A stretch of 64,000 nucleotides of DNA from assembly GCA_910575035.1 (NCBI GenBank), contig CAJTDL010000001.1, positions 264,617 to 328,616 of the forward strand, read 5' to 3'. The first letter of the stretch is position 1, and each line of letters opens with the position of its first letter. A program made the translations under genes and the position numbers. The DNA comes from Lachnospiraceae bacterium. GTDB taxonomy: Bacteria; Bacillota; Clostridia; Lachnospirales; Lachnospiraceae. Shown one piece after another: positions 1 through 9,137 of the stretch. The notes under the pieces were generated by a model that saw nothing but the letters and a program-made list of their open reading frames with translations, was not told where the DNA came from and ran no database searches.

Positions 1-713
1 TCAGAGGAGGTTGTATAGCGGAGGATATTTTCATTGGTATCCCAGTAAAAGCGTTGGTTCAGATATTTCCGGACAGCCCCATACTCCAGATAAACATGCC
101 CGTCCCAATATTTAGCGGCTTCTTCTAAGAGCTGCCCATCCAAAATAATGGCCATATCCTCTTGAGACTGGATATGGTAATAATTGTCCAAATCTGCCCG
201 TTCTTTGGAGGGGGTATACCTTTTGATGGCTGCACTCCCCAGGGCAATCAGGATGACAGCTGTTATAAAGACAGCCGCTGCAAAAAAGGGCATTAGACGG
301 TTTCTCTTACGCCGCCCCCGTTTCTGGGACATTCGCCTTCTGTAAGCTTGCCCGTCCTTGGCATATTTTGCCGTATTATGGGTGCTGTTGGCGCCTTTAG
401 CTGTATCGTAGGTGCCGTTGGCATATTTAGCTGTATCACTGGAGCCGTTGGCGCTTTTAGCTGTATCATTGGTGCCATTGGCTCTTTTTGCCGTATCACT
501 GGAGCCGTTGGTTCTTTTTGCCATATCATTGGTGCCATTGGCTCTTTTTGCCGTATCACTGGAGCCGTTGGTTCTTTTTGCCATATCATTGGTGCCATTG
601 GTTCTTTTAGCTGTATCACCGATGCCATTGGTGCCTTTTGCCATATCATGGGAGCTTTTGTTGTCTGCTGCTGTCTTTTCCAAATCCTGGAGTAACTTTT
701 CCCAATCTTCCAT
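1..713 (-). CDS. Membrane-anchored repeat protein, N-terminal part (runs off window edge)
   Basis: The reading frame opens at ATG 713 and is still open at base 3, so the C-terminus lies outside the window. It has a short acidic start (MEDWEKLLQDLEKTAA). About ten imperfect 10-residue repeats follow, of the type NGTNDMAKRT / NGSSDTAKRA. Then comes a very basic stretch (RRRMSQKRGRRKR), one membrane segment (FFAAAVFITAVILIAL), and an extracytoplasmic part with KERADLDNYYHI and YLNQRFYWDTNENILRYTT. From memory, this last part resembles the domain that precedes SH3/GH18 modules in Lachnospiraceae glycosyl hydrolases. That identification is an inference, since no catalytic domain is visible. The topology is type II, with the repeats in the cytoplasm. 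Confidence 0.7.
   Translation of the reverse strand, partial: MEDWEKLLQDLEKTAADNKSSHDMAKGTNGIGDTAKRTNGTNDMAKRTNGSSDTAKRANGTNDMAKRTNGSSDTAKRANGTNDTAKSANGSSDTAKYANGTYDTAKGANSTHNTAKYAKDGQAYRRRMSQKRGRRKRNRLMPFFAAAVFITAVILIALGSAAIKRYTPSKERADLDNYYHIQSQEDMAIILDGQLLEEAAKYWDGHVYLEYGAVRKYLNQRFYWDTNENILRYTTSS
361..630 (-). repeat. Tandem 30-bp coding repeats
   Basis: About nine head-to-tail copies of a 30-bp unit encode the decapeptide repeat of the preceding gene. Bases 481-540 and 541-600 are identical, so a 60-bp double unit was duplicated recently. There are no spacers, so this is not a CRISPR array. Copy number is likely to vary between strains. Confidence 0.9.
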
Positions 714-741
714 ATGATCCTCCTATGTAATCAAGCATGGT

Positions 742-770
742 AAAAACCCCTTATGCCAAAGCACAAGGGG
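742..770 (-). terminator. Rho-independent terminator of mecA
   Basis: Read on the minus strand, CCCCTT pairs with AAGGGG around a 12-base loop and is followed by TTTTT. It starts just past the mecA stop at 777 and separates mecA from the next minus-strand gene. Confidence 0.75.
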
Positions 771-776
771 CTAGCC

Positions 777-1565
777 TCAAATCTTGCTCAATATCTGTAA
801 CGCGTCTTTTTTCAAAATCAGTTCATAGTGTTCATCAAAATAAGCCCTGATGGCTAGAGAATACTTTTCCTGATGTGCATACTCTGCTAATATGTTACAT
901 ACCTTATTAAATTCCTCAGGTGTGTGCTGGCTCTTGCTGATGACCAGATAGTATTTTCGGTTGACACTGTTTTTGTAGAGAACATTGCATCCGTTGTAAT
1001 ATCCCTTTAAAACCCGGGCAAGGCGGTTTACCTCATCCAGCTCATCGAATACAAACAGCTTGGTGATATCTACCACCACAGGCTCTTTTTTCTCAGGCTT
1101 TTCCTTCTGGATGGCTTTCTCTAAGGGGATGAAATCATTCCCCTTCTGGCTGGCTGCCTTCTTTGTCTCCTCCTGGATCCGGCGGAATAAGTCTAAGATG
1201 TCATCTGCCCCGGCAGATTCAAAAACCTTGTCGTTTTCCTCTCCTGTATACTCATCCTTTGTGTCATCTTCTGGATTGCCTGGCGCGAATTGGGAAAAAC
1301 GCGTATCCAGTTCTTCGGGGTATTCCACCTTGGTGATGATCAATATAATTGTATCTGCTGACAGTGGAATCGCCTCAATCATCAATGGAATATCCTCTGC
1401 CTCAAACCCACATTCATAAGCAGCTTGCTGCATCATGTCCCGAAACAGCATCTTCGCTTTTTCAGTCCCATATGCCAGTTCGCTCAGCTTAAGCTGGCGG
1501 TCTGCCAGGTCTTCCCTGGTAAGGGTGCAACGAATCTGATTCTCATTTACCTTTTCAATTTTCAT
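777..1565 (-). CDS. mecA: MecA-family ClpC adaptor protein
   Basis: 262 residues. The N-terminus (MKIEKVNENQIRCTLTREDL) and the spacing of the conserved block around ELAYGTEKAKMLFRDMMQ match MecA/YpbH adaptors. An acidic low-complexity linker (roughly residues 90-150) separates it from a C-terminal domain beginning near LFVFDELDEVNRLARVL. In Bacillus, MecA delivers substrates such as ComK to ClpC for degradation by ClpCP; the client here is unknown. AGGAAG lies 8 bases before the ATG. The gene is monocistronic, with its own terminator downstream. Confidence 0.9.
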   Translation of the reverse strand: MKIEKVNENQIRCTLTREDLADRQLKLSELAYGTEKAKMLFRDMMQQAAYECGFEAEDIPLMIEAIPLSADTIILIITKVEYPEELDTRFSQFAPGNPEDDTKDEYTGEENDKVFESAGADDILDLFRRIQEETKKAASQKGNDFIPLEKAIQKEKPEKKEPVVVDITKLFVFDELDEVNRLARVLKGYYNGCNVLYKNSVNRKYYLVISKSQHTPEEFNKVCNILAEYAHQEKYSLAIRAYFDEHYELILKKDALQILSKI

Positions 1566-2651
1566 ATAATCACTTCCTTTTTTCTTGCTGCATCAGGAAT
1601 ATATATCTCTATAACCAATTGCTGACTTCTTTCTGGTATTCAAAGTATATTACATCTCTGTGCCTTTCGTCAAGTCGAACTCATATCTTATTTCTAAAAA
1701 ATATATAAAATTTCTAAAAACTTCAACAATCCTATTGATTTGGTAAAATTTGTGTGCTATAACTGAAGCAGAGATGGGGATTTGGTTCAGGCAGAAAGGA
1801 GCCAATTACATTTTAACTACCAGAATTTATTTTCTAGCAAATCTTTTCTAATTTCGTTCGGGTGATCCCGAGCCTTTATTACAGGGGCATGTGTTGTCCT
1901 TGCGTATCATTAGCCATACCCTTTGGGGCATCCCGTATTGAATGCCCTTTCAGGGCGGTGAAACAGCTCCGCTGTTTCACAAGGTATACTTACATTATAG
2001 TATGCGGATATCTAAATAAAATTACCCTAAAACTATGTAACGCCTGTTGCCAGATATTTCTTTGCCTGTGTATTTTTGCATTGCAGGGAAAATGCATCCA
2101 TCTCTGGAGAAATGATCCATGGCTTTAAGATGGCCAGAATAATTAGTACAGCCCATATTCCCTTCCCAGGACGCCTCTGCAGCCTGGAGGCACGATGGTT
2201 TGGGATCTGGAAATTTTCATTGTAGGATTGAGGTTGATGATTGATCCTTTATAAAATAAAAATATATTGCTGTGCTGGCAGTGGCAGGGCCAGTGGCCTG
2301 CCTGTTGGGAAGAGAAAAAAAGAGCCTGGAAATTTCCAGGGGCTGTCACGCTTCCGAGAGCAATCTGGGGCTTTTCGGAAAAGAAATTGATATATCACGA
2401 AATACCTCCATGGTTTTGGAGTAAAAAAGGAGGGAGCATTAAGTCCGGTATTTGTAAATGAATTGCAAGATGAGAAGTCTTGTTCACGAATCTGAATTTT
2501 ATATTTTGGGCCGCTGTATTTTGGAAGCCAAACTTGGCAGCTGCCCATACAAAGGAACAGGGGGCGGCTGCATAAATTAGGTAAAGGCCTATTTTGCGGC
2601 AGCTCCCCTATGTCGATTGCCTATTGCAATATGCCATTTAGCAGTAATTTG
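1566..2651. other. Gene-free intergenic region with hairpins
   Basis: No reading frame here has a ribosome binding site or a recognisable product. Visible structure includes two adjacent hairpins, GCCCT-ttc-AGGGC (1944-1956) and a perfect 10-bp stem GTGAAACAGC/GCTGTTTCAC (1958-1980). There is also a 16-bp palindrome CCTGGAAATTTCCAGG (2327-2342) and a GGCAGG/CCTGCC stem near 2284-2303. It may be decayed repeat DNA. Confidence 0.5.
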
Positions 2652-2852
2652 CTATTTTGCCAAAAACTGGTTGATCCTGTCAACCAGGGCGTCTGGCTCA
2701 ATCCCATGCACCATTGCAGCCTCTGCGATTGTCTCCATCTGGGATGAAGGGCAGCCCAGGCAGTGCATTCCAATATCCAGTAAAACGGGCGCGATATTTT
2801 CGTCAATCTGAAGAAGCTCCCCGATCATAGTGTCTTTTGTCACCTGTGCCAT
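2652..2852 (-). CDS. DUF1858 small redox-disulfide domain protein
   Basis: 66 residues starting MAQVTKDTMIGELLQ, preceded by AAGGAGG eight bases upstream; an ATG at 2915 in the same frame has no such site. The sequence DIGMHCLGCPSSQMETIAEAA carries the CxxC pair typical of the DUF1858 / hybrid-cluster-protein-associated redox domain. Such proteins are small, cytoplasmic and often found alone in anaerobes; the function is unproven. It is a single gene facing away from the downstream sensor kinase. Confidence 0.85.
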   Translation of the reverse strand: MAQVTKDTMIGELLQIDENIAPVLLDIGMHCLGCPSSQMETIAEAAMVHGIEPDALVDRINQFLAK

Positions 2853-2972
2853 TTTATAATTCCTCCTTGTATTTTGTATTTGTGCCCTTCCGGTATGGAA
2901 GGTTTGCATTGCCATGTTACACAGCTACCATTATAATACCATTTTTCCTTAAATGCAATGATATGATACATA

Positions 2973-3399
2973 GAAATTTCGTTACTATTCATGGCCAATG
3001 TCAGTAGCTTAAGGGGTTTTACAGATAGGCAATGGGAGTGGCTAAGCGTTGTCAGGTAGGGCTAAGAGTCCGTCATGGCGGAGCCAGGGCATAAAAGAGG
3101 CTGCCCTTGTTCTGGTGTACAGGGATTAAGAGTTTCTAAGCAGTTCCATAAAAGCTGTACCATACGGACGGAACCGCCCCAGACGTGCCATTCATGGCGC
3201 GGCCAGGGCTTTTGCAAACGTCCCTGTCCGCAAATCCCTGCTCTTTTGGGAACTGCTAAAAAACTCTTAATCCCTGACAAGTCACAAGGGCAGCCCCTTA
3301 TGCCCCAGACGCTTCCTGACGGCCTCTTATCTATTCCCGTTCCCTGTTTGCCAATCCCTTAAGTTACTGAAATTGAGCTATGAATAGTAACGAAATTTC
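2973..3399. repeat. Foldback (palindromic MITE-like) element, full-length copy
   Basis: A perfect 20-bp terminal inverted repeat (GAAATTTCGTTACTATTCAT at 2973-2992, its complement at 3380-3399) encloses 387 bp that is itself an imperfect palindrome. For example AGGGATTAAGAGTTTCTAAG (3119-) pairs with the complementary segment ending near 3285. The arm around 3007-3040 pairs with 3325-3370. No protein is encoded. Related termini recur at 29.6 and 40.26 kb. Confidence 0.8.
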
Positions 3400-3550
3400 A
3401 ACCTCGGTCTATACTTTTTGCTTATATTGTGATAAATTATTAGGTGGGGTAAATATTAGGATAAATGAATTAAAATAGATATAGGATAAACGCTTTGGCC
3501 GATTAATTTGCAGCAGTATAGCAAGGCGTATGCAGGAGGAATTTAATAAG

Positions 3551-6106
3551 ATGCGGAAAATGACCACAAGGTTTTTGATAATCAGCCTGATGATTGTATC
3601 CATTGTTTTTGTTATTATTGTTGCTTATCAGGCTACACGGATGAATCGGAAGGGGGCAGATACCATTCGTGATGTAGGGGAGATCTATATGTCTGGGATG
3701 AGTGAGCAGGTGGCAATGCATTTTGGGACTACAATTGAGCTGCGCCTGTCTCAGGTTGGGGCATTGGCCAGCTATCTTCAGGCGGGGAATTATAACAAAA
3801 GGGATGCCATGGAGGTGGCTCTGACATCTAATGCCCGGGCCAGGGGATTTGACTATTTGGCTTTTTATAAAGAGAATGGTGAATTTCAGATGCTTTATGG
3901 CTCACAGCTGGATTCCATTGAGCAGGAGGCATTTTTGGGATCCCTGATTTCTGGAAAGGAAAAAGTGGCGGTGGGCAGTGACCAGAATGGGAACGATGTG
4001 ATCCTGATGGGAATCCCTGTTTCCTATTCCTTTTCCAATGGGGAATCCAGTATTGCATTGGTGGCAGGGTTTCCTACCAGTTATTTTATCAATACCCTTT
4101 CCCTGGATGGGGAGGATTCCCTGGTAAACTATTCTATTATCAGCCGGAATGGGAAGTTTATCATCCGGGGCAAAGCGATGGAAGGGGAAGATTATTTTGA
4201 CCGGGTGCGTACCTATTATGAGAATCTGGAGGATGGCACTCCTGAGCGGTTTATAGAAAATCTGGGAGAGGCTATGGATTTGGGCAGGGATTTTACCAGC
4301 CAGGCTTCTGTAAAGGGGGAGATGCGGAATCTGTACTGCACAAGCCTTCCCTATTCTGATTGGTATGTGATCCTGGCTATGCCCTATGGGGTAATTGACG
4401 AGTCCATTGCCGGGCTGGGGAGCCAGTGGTTCCTTACAGCCATTGGGGAATGTTTGACAATCAGTATTATCCTTTTGCTTGTATTTGCAGAGTACTTCCG
4501 TATGATCCGGCGGCAGATGCGGGCATTGGATAAGGCAAAAAGGGCAGCGGAGCGAGCCAACAGGGCGAAAAGCGAATTTCTATCGAATATGAGCCATGAC
4601 ATCCGTACGCCCATGAACGGCATTATTGGCATGGCGGCTGTTGCCAGCGCCAATTTGGGGAACTGGAGGCAGGTGGAGAACTGCCTGAATAAGATCACTA
4701 CCTCCAGCCGCCATCTGTTGGGGCTGATCAATGATATTTTGGATATGGCTAAGATTGAAAGCGGGAAAATGGTACTGAATATGGAGGAGGTCTCCCTGCC
4801 GGAGGTCATGCAGAATATTGTAGGCATTATGCAGCCCCAGATAAAGGAGAAGCAGCAGTATTTTAACATTTATGTCCGTGATGTATCCGTAGAAAAAGTA
4901 TACTGCGATAGCCTGCGGCTGAACCAGATCCTGCTGAACCTGTTGGGGAATGCGGTGAAATTCACGCCAGAGAAAGGGACTGTGCAGGTGATGCTCTATG
5001 AGGAGGAATCCCATAAAGGGGATGATTATATACATATCCATTTTTGTGTAAAGGATAATGGCATTGGCATGGTGCCGGAATTTCAGGAAAGGATTTTTGA
5101 GTCCTTTATACGGGAGGACAGCGCCCGTATCCAGAAAACAGAGGGGGCAGGCCTGGGAATGGCGATTACCAAGTATATTGTAGATACTATGGGCGGGAGT
5201 ATAGAAGTAAAGAGCGACCTGGGCAAGGGAAGTGAGTTCCATATTTTGCTGGATCTGAAAAAAGCTGGGAAAGAAGATGACAGCAATATGCAGCTACCGG
5301 AAAGCGATGTGCTGATTGCAGGTGCAGACGCCATAAGCTGTGCCAGTATGGTTGCCTTCCTGAAATCAATGGGCATTCGGGTAGAATGGGCAGTGGATAG
5401 CAAGGATGTGGCAGATAAAGTGGAAAAGCGCCAGAACGAGGGGCAGGATTACCAGCTGATTCTGCTGGATTGGAAACTGCCGAAAAAAGGCGGGGTTTAT
5501 TCCGCACGGAAGCTGCGGCAGGAGCATGGCTGTAAAGTGCCGATTTTATTGATTTCAGATGGAGATTGGGACGATATTGAAAAGGAAGCCAGGGCAGCGG
5601 GCGTCAATGGTTTTATTGCAAAGCCTTTGTTTCGCTCAACGTTGTATTCTTGCCTTAAGGAATATATCCATGAAGCGGGAGTGGCAGAAGAAACGCAGAC
5701 AGAAGGAAAAAAGGGAGCAGTGGATTTTTTTGGAAAGCGTGTTCTTTTGGCGGAGGATAATGATTTGAACTGGGAAATTGCCAATGAATTGCTGTCTGCA
5801 ATGGGGCTGGAGGTGGAGTGGGCAGAAAATGGGAAGATTTGCCTGGAGAAGTTCAGCCAGTCTGATATTGGAGGATATGACGGCATATTAATGGATTTGC
5901 GTATGCCGATTATGACAGGGTTCGAGGCAGCAAAGGCCATACGTGCATTGGAAAGGGAAGATGCGGGGAGGGTTCCGATCATTGCTATGAGCGCAGATAC
6001 CTTCGAGGATGATGTGAAAAGGTGCCTGGATTGCGGGATGAATGCACATGTGGCTAAGCCCATTGACCTGCGGGAGGTTACCGAGGTGCTGCAAAAATAT
6101 TTGTGA
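3551..6106 (+). CDS. Hybrid sensor histidine kinase with two receiver domains
   Basis: 851 residues from ATG 3551, chosen because AGGAGGA (3534-3540) lies upstream; the ATG at 3530 sits on that site. A first membrane segment (residues about 9-27) is followed by an extracellular sensor region to about residue 290, then a second membrane segment ([19 protein letters not shown]). The kinase core has the phospho-acceptor His349 in [12 protein letters not shown], an N box ([15 protein letters not shown]), G1 DNGIGM and G2 GAGLGMAI. The first receiver (about 580-705) is degenerate in its leading acidic patch. The second (about 730-850) is intact ([17 protein letters not shown]). No DNA-binding output is present. 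The next gene is an extracellular solute-binding lipoprotein that may present the ligand. Confidence 0.92.
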   Translation: MRKMTTRFLIISLMIVSIVFVIIVAYQATRMNRKGADTIRDVGEIYMSGMSEQVAMHFGTTIELRLSQVGALASYLQAGNYNKRDAMEVALTSNARARGFDYLAFYKENGEFQMLYGSQLDSIEQEAFLGSLISGKEKVAVGSDQNGNDVILMGIPVSYSFSNGESSIALVAGFPTSYFINTLSLDGEDSLVNYSIISRNGKFIIRGKAMEGEDYFDRVRTYYENLEDGTPERFIENLGEAMDLGRDFTSQASVKGEMRNLYCTSLPYSDWYVILAMPYGVIDESIAGLGSQWFLTAIGECLTISIILLLVFAEYFRMIRRQMRALDKAKRAAERANRAKSEFLSNMSHDIRTPMNGIIGMAAVASANLGNWRQVENCLNKITTSSRHLLGLINDILDMAKIESGKMVLNMEEVSLPEVMQNIVGIMQPQIKEKQQYFNIYVRDVSVEKVYCDSLRLNQILLNLLGNAVKFTPEKGTVQVMLYEEESHKGDDYIHIHFCVKDNGIGMVPEFQERIFESFIREDSARIQKTEGAGLGMAITKYIVDTMGGSIEVKSDLGKGSEFHILLDLKKAGKEDDSNMQLPESDVLIAGADAISCASMVAFLKSMGIRVEWAVDSKDVADKVEKRQNEGQDYQLILLDWKLPKKGGVYSARKLRQEHGCKVPILLISDGDWDDIEKEARAAGVNGFIAKPLFRSTLYSCLKEYIHEAGVAEETQTEGKKGAVDFFGKRVLLAEDNDLNWEIANELLSAMGLEVEWAENGKICLEKFSQSDIGGYDGILMDLRMPIMTGFEAAKAIRALEREDAGRVPIIAMSADTFEDDVKRCLDCGMNAHVAKPIDLREVTEVLQKYL

Positions 6107-6146
6107 TGGGGGAGAGATATCAGCTTAGAGAAAGGAATGAATTATC

Positions 6147-7445
6147 GTGAAAAGAGTTGTGGGATGGATGTTAATGGTACTTTTAGCATGTGGTTTGGCC
6201 GCCTGCGGCTCTCAGGCCTCTTCTGCAGGGAGTGAGGGAGATGGGGCAGGGGATGTGGATGGCAAGCTGGAGGATGTTGAGATTAGCCTTTGGACATATC
6301 CTGTAGGGAATTTTGGGGAATCAGCCACAGTAGCGAATTTGCTGGGGAAGTTTAATGAAGCCTACCCGAATATCCATGTTTCGATAAAGTACCTGCAGTA
6401 TAGCGATGGGGACAGTTTGATGGAGGAAGCCATTGAAAAAGGGCAGGCGCCAGATTTGGTATTGGAAGGGCCAGAGCGGTTAGTGGCCAATTGGGGAGAA
6501 GAAGGGCTGATGGTGGATTTGTCTGAACTGTGGGAAGAGGAGGAAGCCAGCCAGATTTATGAATCTGTCCGAGAGGCATGCCAGCATAGGAATGGGGAAT
6601 TTTATGTGTTTCCGATTTGTATGAGCTCCCATTGCATGGCTATTAATTATGAAATGTTCCAGGAAGCTGGGGCATTGCAGTATATTGATGAGGAAAGCCA
6701 TACCTGGACAACGGAAGGGTTTATACAGGCGGTCCGTGCTTTGGTGGAGCATGGGCAGGAGCAGGTGGGGATCGTTTATTGCAAAGGCCAGGGAGGCGAC
6801 CAGGGGACACGTGCTTTGGTAAATAATCTGTATGGCGGTAAATTTGCAAACAGTGATTATACGGGATATGATGTTGACAACGAGAAGAATATTAAAGCGC
6901 TGCAGCTTTTGCAGGGAATGGAGGGGATTCGCTTTGATCCGGAAGCGGAGGGGATCGATGAGATCAGCCGATTTATAAAAGGGGAATTAGCCATGGCTTT
7001 TTGTTGGAACATTTCTATGGAAATCAGCCAAAGCGTCGCCTATCCAGAACGCGGCTTTGATATTTTCCCAATGGCATTTCCAACAAATGATGGGGAGCCC
7101 AAACTCCAGGGAGGAATTTGGGGCCTTGGGATATTTAATAATGGGGATATGAAAAAGATTGAAGCAGCTAAGGCATTTATTCGGTTTATGACGATGGAAG
7201 AGGAGCCTTATAAAAGAGCCGTACTGGCATCGAGCTATTGGCCTGTCCGTGAAGTTGGAGATATCTATGTTAATGATGCCCTAATAAAAGAATATGGCAT
7301 ATTTAACCAGTATATGGGGGATTATTATCAGGTGACACCAGGCTGGACAAAGGCGCGTACAGCCTGGTGGAAGATGCTGCAGGAGGTTGGGGAGGGCGTA
7401 TCGCCCAGCAAAGCAGTGAAAAAGTTCTCTGAAGCAGTCAAATAA
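6147..7445 (+). CDS. Extracellular solute-binding lipoprotein (ABC sugar type)
   Basis: 432 residues from a GTG at 6147 with AAAGGA upstream. A signal peptide ends in the lipobox LAACG, so the mature protein is a lipoprotein. The rest resembles family 1 carbohydrate-binding proteins (ISLWTYPVGNFGESATVANLLGKF, repeated aromatic residues, EAAKAFIRFM near the C-terminus). No permease or ATPase gene lies next to it. It sits 40 bases after the hybrid kinase and is probably cotranscribed, which suggests a sensing rather than a transport role. That role is inferred from context. Confidence 0.88.
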   Translation: MKRVVGWMLMVLLACGLAACGSQASSAGSEGDGAGDVDGKLEDVEISLWTYPVGNFGESATVANLLGKFNEAYPNIHVSIKYLQYSDGDSLMEEAIEKGQAPDLVLEGPERLVANWGEEGLMVDLSELWEEEEASQIYESVREACQHRNGEFYVFPICMSSHCMAINYEMFQEAGALQYIDEESHTWTTEGFIQAVRALVEHGQEQVGIVYCKGQGGDQGTRALVNNLYGGKFANSDYTGYDVDNEKNIKALQLLQGMEGIRFDPEAEGIDEISRFIKGELAMAFCWNISMEISQSVAYPERGFDIFPMAFPTNDGEPKLQGGIWGLGIFNNGDMKKIEAAKAFIRFMTMEEEPYKRAVLASSYWPVREVGDIYVNDALIKEYGIFNQYMGDYYQVTPGWTKARTAWWKMLQEVGEGVSPSKAVKKFSEAVK

Positions 7446-7518
7446 GGCTGTAACAAGAGCCTTCCCCCGGGGCAGGCAATTATGCAACAATATTGGCTGC
7501 CGCATAATGAGAGCTTTT

Positions 7519-8634
7519 TTAGATTTCAATCAATTCATAATCTCTGCTTCCAAGGCCAATTTTTTCTGCGTGTTCCACGCAGGACTTCCAATTGGTGTCT
7601 GGGTGGGTGAGATGGAAATGGTCATGGTGATTGCCATGGCTATTTTCTTTGTTTTCACAGAGGACGCTGCCAGCAATTACAGGCTGTGCATTGCAGGCGT
7701 CAGCACAGGCAACGTCTAAGGCCACTGGGTCAAAAGAGGCGAACATTCCCACATTTGGGATGATGGGAATATCGTTTTCGGCATGGCAGTCGCAATTAGG
7801 CGATACATCACAGACAATGGAAATATGGAAATGGGGGCGGTTCTGGATAACGGCTTTGCTGTATTCTGCCATTTTGCAGTTCAGCACGTCATTGGATTTC
7901 CCGAAGGATGGCTCAATGGCGTCTTTGGGGCAGACTCCAATGCAGCGGCCGCAGCCTGCGCAGTCGTTATGGTCGATAAAAGCCTTTTTTTCTGTGACAG
8001 TTACGCCTCCATGGGCGCATACTTTTGTGCACATTTGGCAGCCAATGCATTTTTCCTGATTGACATAAGGCTTGCCTTCGCTGTGCATTTCCATTTTTCC
8101 AGCCCTGGAGCCGCATCCCATCCCAATGTTTTTCAATGCGCCGCCAAATCCGGCCATTTCATGCCCCTTAAAATGGGTCAGGGACAAGAAAATATCTGCA
8201 TCCATAATGGCGCGTCCAATTTTTGCTTCTTTAATATATTCTCCATTTACAGGCACCAGCGCCTCGTCGGTTCCTTTTAAGCCATCCCCGATGATAACAT
8301 GGCATCCGGTGGAAAAGGGCGTGAAGCCATTTACATAGGCTGTGTCCAGATGATCCAGGGCGTTCTTACGGCTTCCTACATATAAAGTATTGCAGTCTGT
8401 CAGGAAAGCCTTTCCCCCCAGCTCTTTTACAAGGCCTGCTACCACCTTTGCATAATTGGGACGCAGGAAAGCCAGGTTCCCCAGCTCGCCGAAATGGATC
8501 TTGATGGCGGCATATTTGTCAGTAAAGTCGATGTCTTTGATGCCTGCGGTCAAAATCAGGCGCTTTAGCTTGTCGGGAATATTCTCTGTAAAAGAAGTTT
8601 TGAACGTTGTAAAATATACTTTTGATCTTTCCAT
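7519..8634 (-). CDS. DUF362 protein with 2x[4Fe-4S] ferredoxin domain
   Basis: 371 residues. The N-terminal DUF362 core contains AIKIHFGELGN and LSLTHFKGHEMAGFGGALKNIGMG. It is followed by two cluster motifs, CIGCQMCTKVCAHG and CAGCGRCIGVCPKD, and a C-terminal DUF362 segment. The family is widespread in anaerobes and of unproven reaction; an electron-transfer role is suggested by the clusters. AAGGAGG precedes the ATG. The gene is convergent with the binding-protein gene. Confidence 0.9.
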   Translation of the reverse strand: MERSKVYFTTFKTSFTENIPDKLKRLILTAGIKDIDFTDKYAAIKIHFGELGNLAFLRPNYAKVVAGLVKELGGKAFLTDCNTLYVGSRKNALDHLDTAYVNGFTPFSTGCHVIIGDGLKGTDEALVPVNGEYIKEAKIGRAIMDADIFLSLTHFKGHEMAGFGGALKNIGMGCGSRAGKMEMHSEGKPYVNQEKCIGCQMCTKVCAHGGVTVTEKKAFIDHNDCAGCGRCIGVCPKDAIEPSFGKSNDVLNCKMAEYSKAVIQNRPHFHISIVCDVSPNCDCHAENDIPIIPNVGMFASFDPVALDVACADACNAQPVIAGSVLCENKENSHGNHHDHFHLTHPDTNWKSCVEHAEKIGLGSRDYELIEI

Positions 8635-9137
8635 AGAGCCCTCCTTGTATGAAATGTGTAAATTTTAATGATAATGTTTATTTCAATAAGCCTTATGGAA
8701 TAGTATAACAGGTTTTTGGGGGAAGGGAAAGGGTTTTGCCTGCCTTCAGAAGTGCCTAATGTTTTTTTTACGGATTCTTCATAATTTCTTTCGAAATCTT
8801 TATGTTTCTTTTAGAAAATGTCCACAATTTGCACACATTTATGCTTTATACTCTTTTATATCAAATGAAGTTGGTAGCACAAACAAGCGCGCATCGTTAT
8901 CAGCTTCGCCTAGAAAAGATTTAACTTTATTTGATGAAGTTAGTTTACATAGAGTGGTTGGTGCCACCGCCCAAGATGTGGCACCCCATGAAACATTTCA
9001 TAAATTTACTCCCCCAAAAAGGGTTGCCGTAAGGCAACCCTTTCCTTCCGTTTGTTTCTAAGTATAATTAGAAGCGTATTATTATATTCCCGTAAAAGAA
9101 TACACCCTCAGGGCTTTTGGCTCGGCCTATTCTATGG
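8635..9137. other. Intergenic region
   Basis: About 500 bases without a supported gene. It is AT-rich near 8755-8870. The only clear element is the terminator at 9016-9040. Short frames here lack ribosome binding sites. Confidence 0.5.
9016..9040 (-). terminator. Rho-independent terminator of the amidohydrolase gene
   Basis: On the minus strand GGGTTGCC-TTAC-GGCAACCC is followed by TTTTT. It is a perfect 8-bp stem about 100 bases after the stop of the amidohydrolase gene. Confidence 0.85.

Noticed and set aside
361..630. Regular 30-bp repeats resembling a CRISPR array
   Set aside because: Copies are directly adjacent without spacers and are in frame with a membrane-protein gene.
348..717. 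Plus-strand frames with hydrophobic repeats
   Set aside because: Mirror frames of the repeat-bearing minus-strand gene; no ribosome binding sites.
3075..3362. Plus-strand frame of 95 codons
   Set aside because: Lies wholly in the foldback element and has no ribosome binding site; the opposite strand also has one because of the palindrome.
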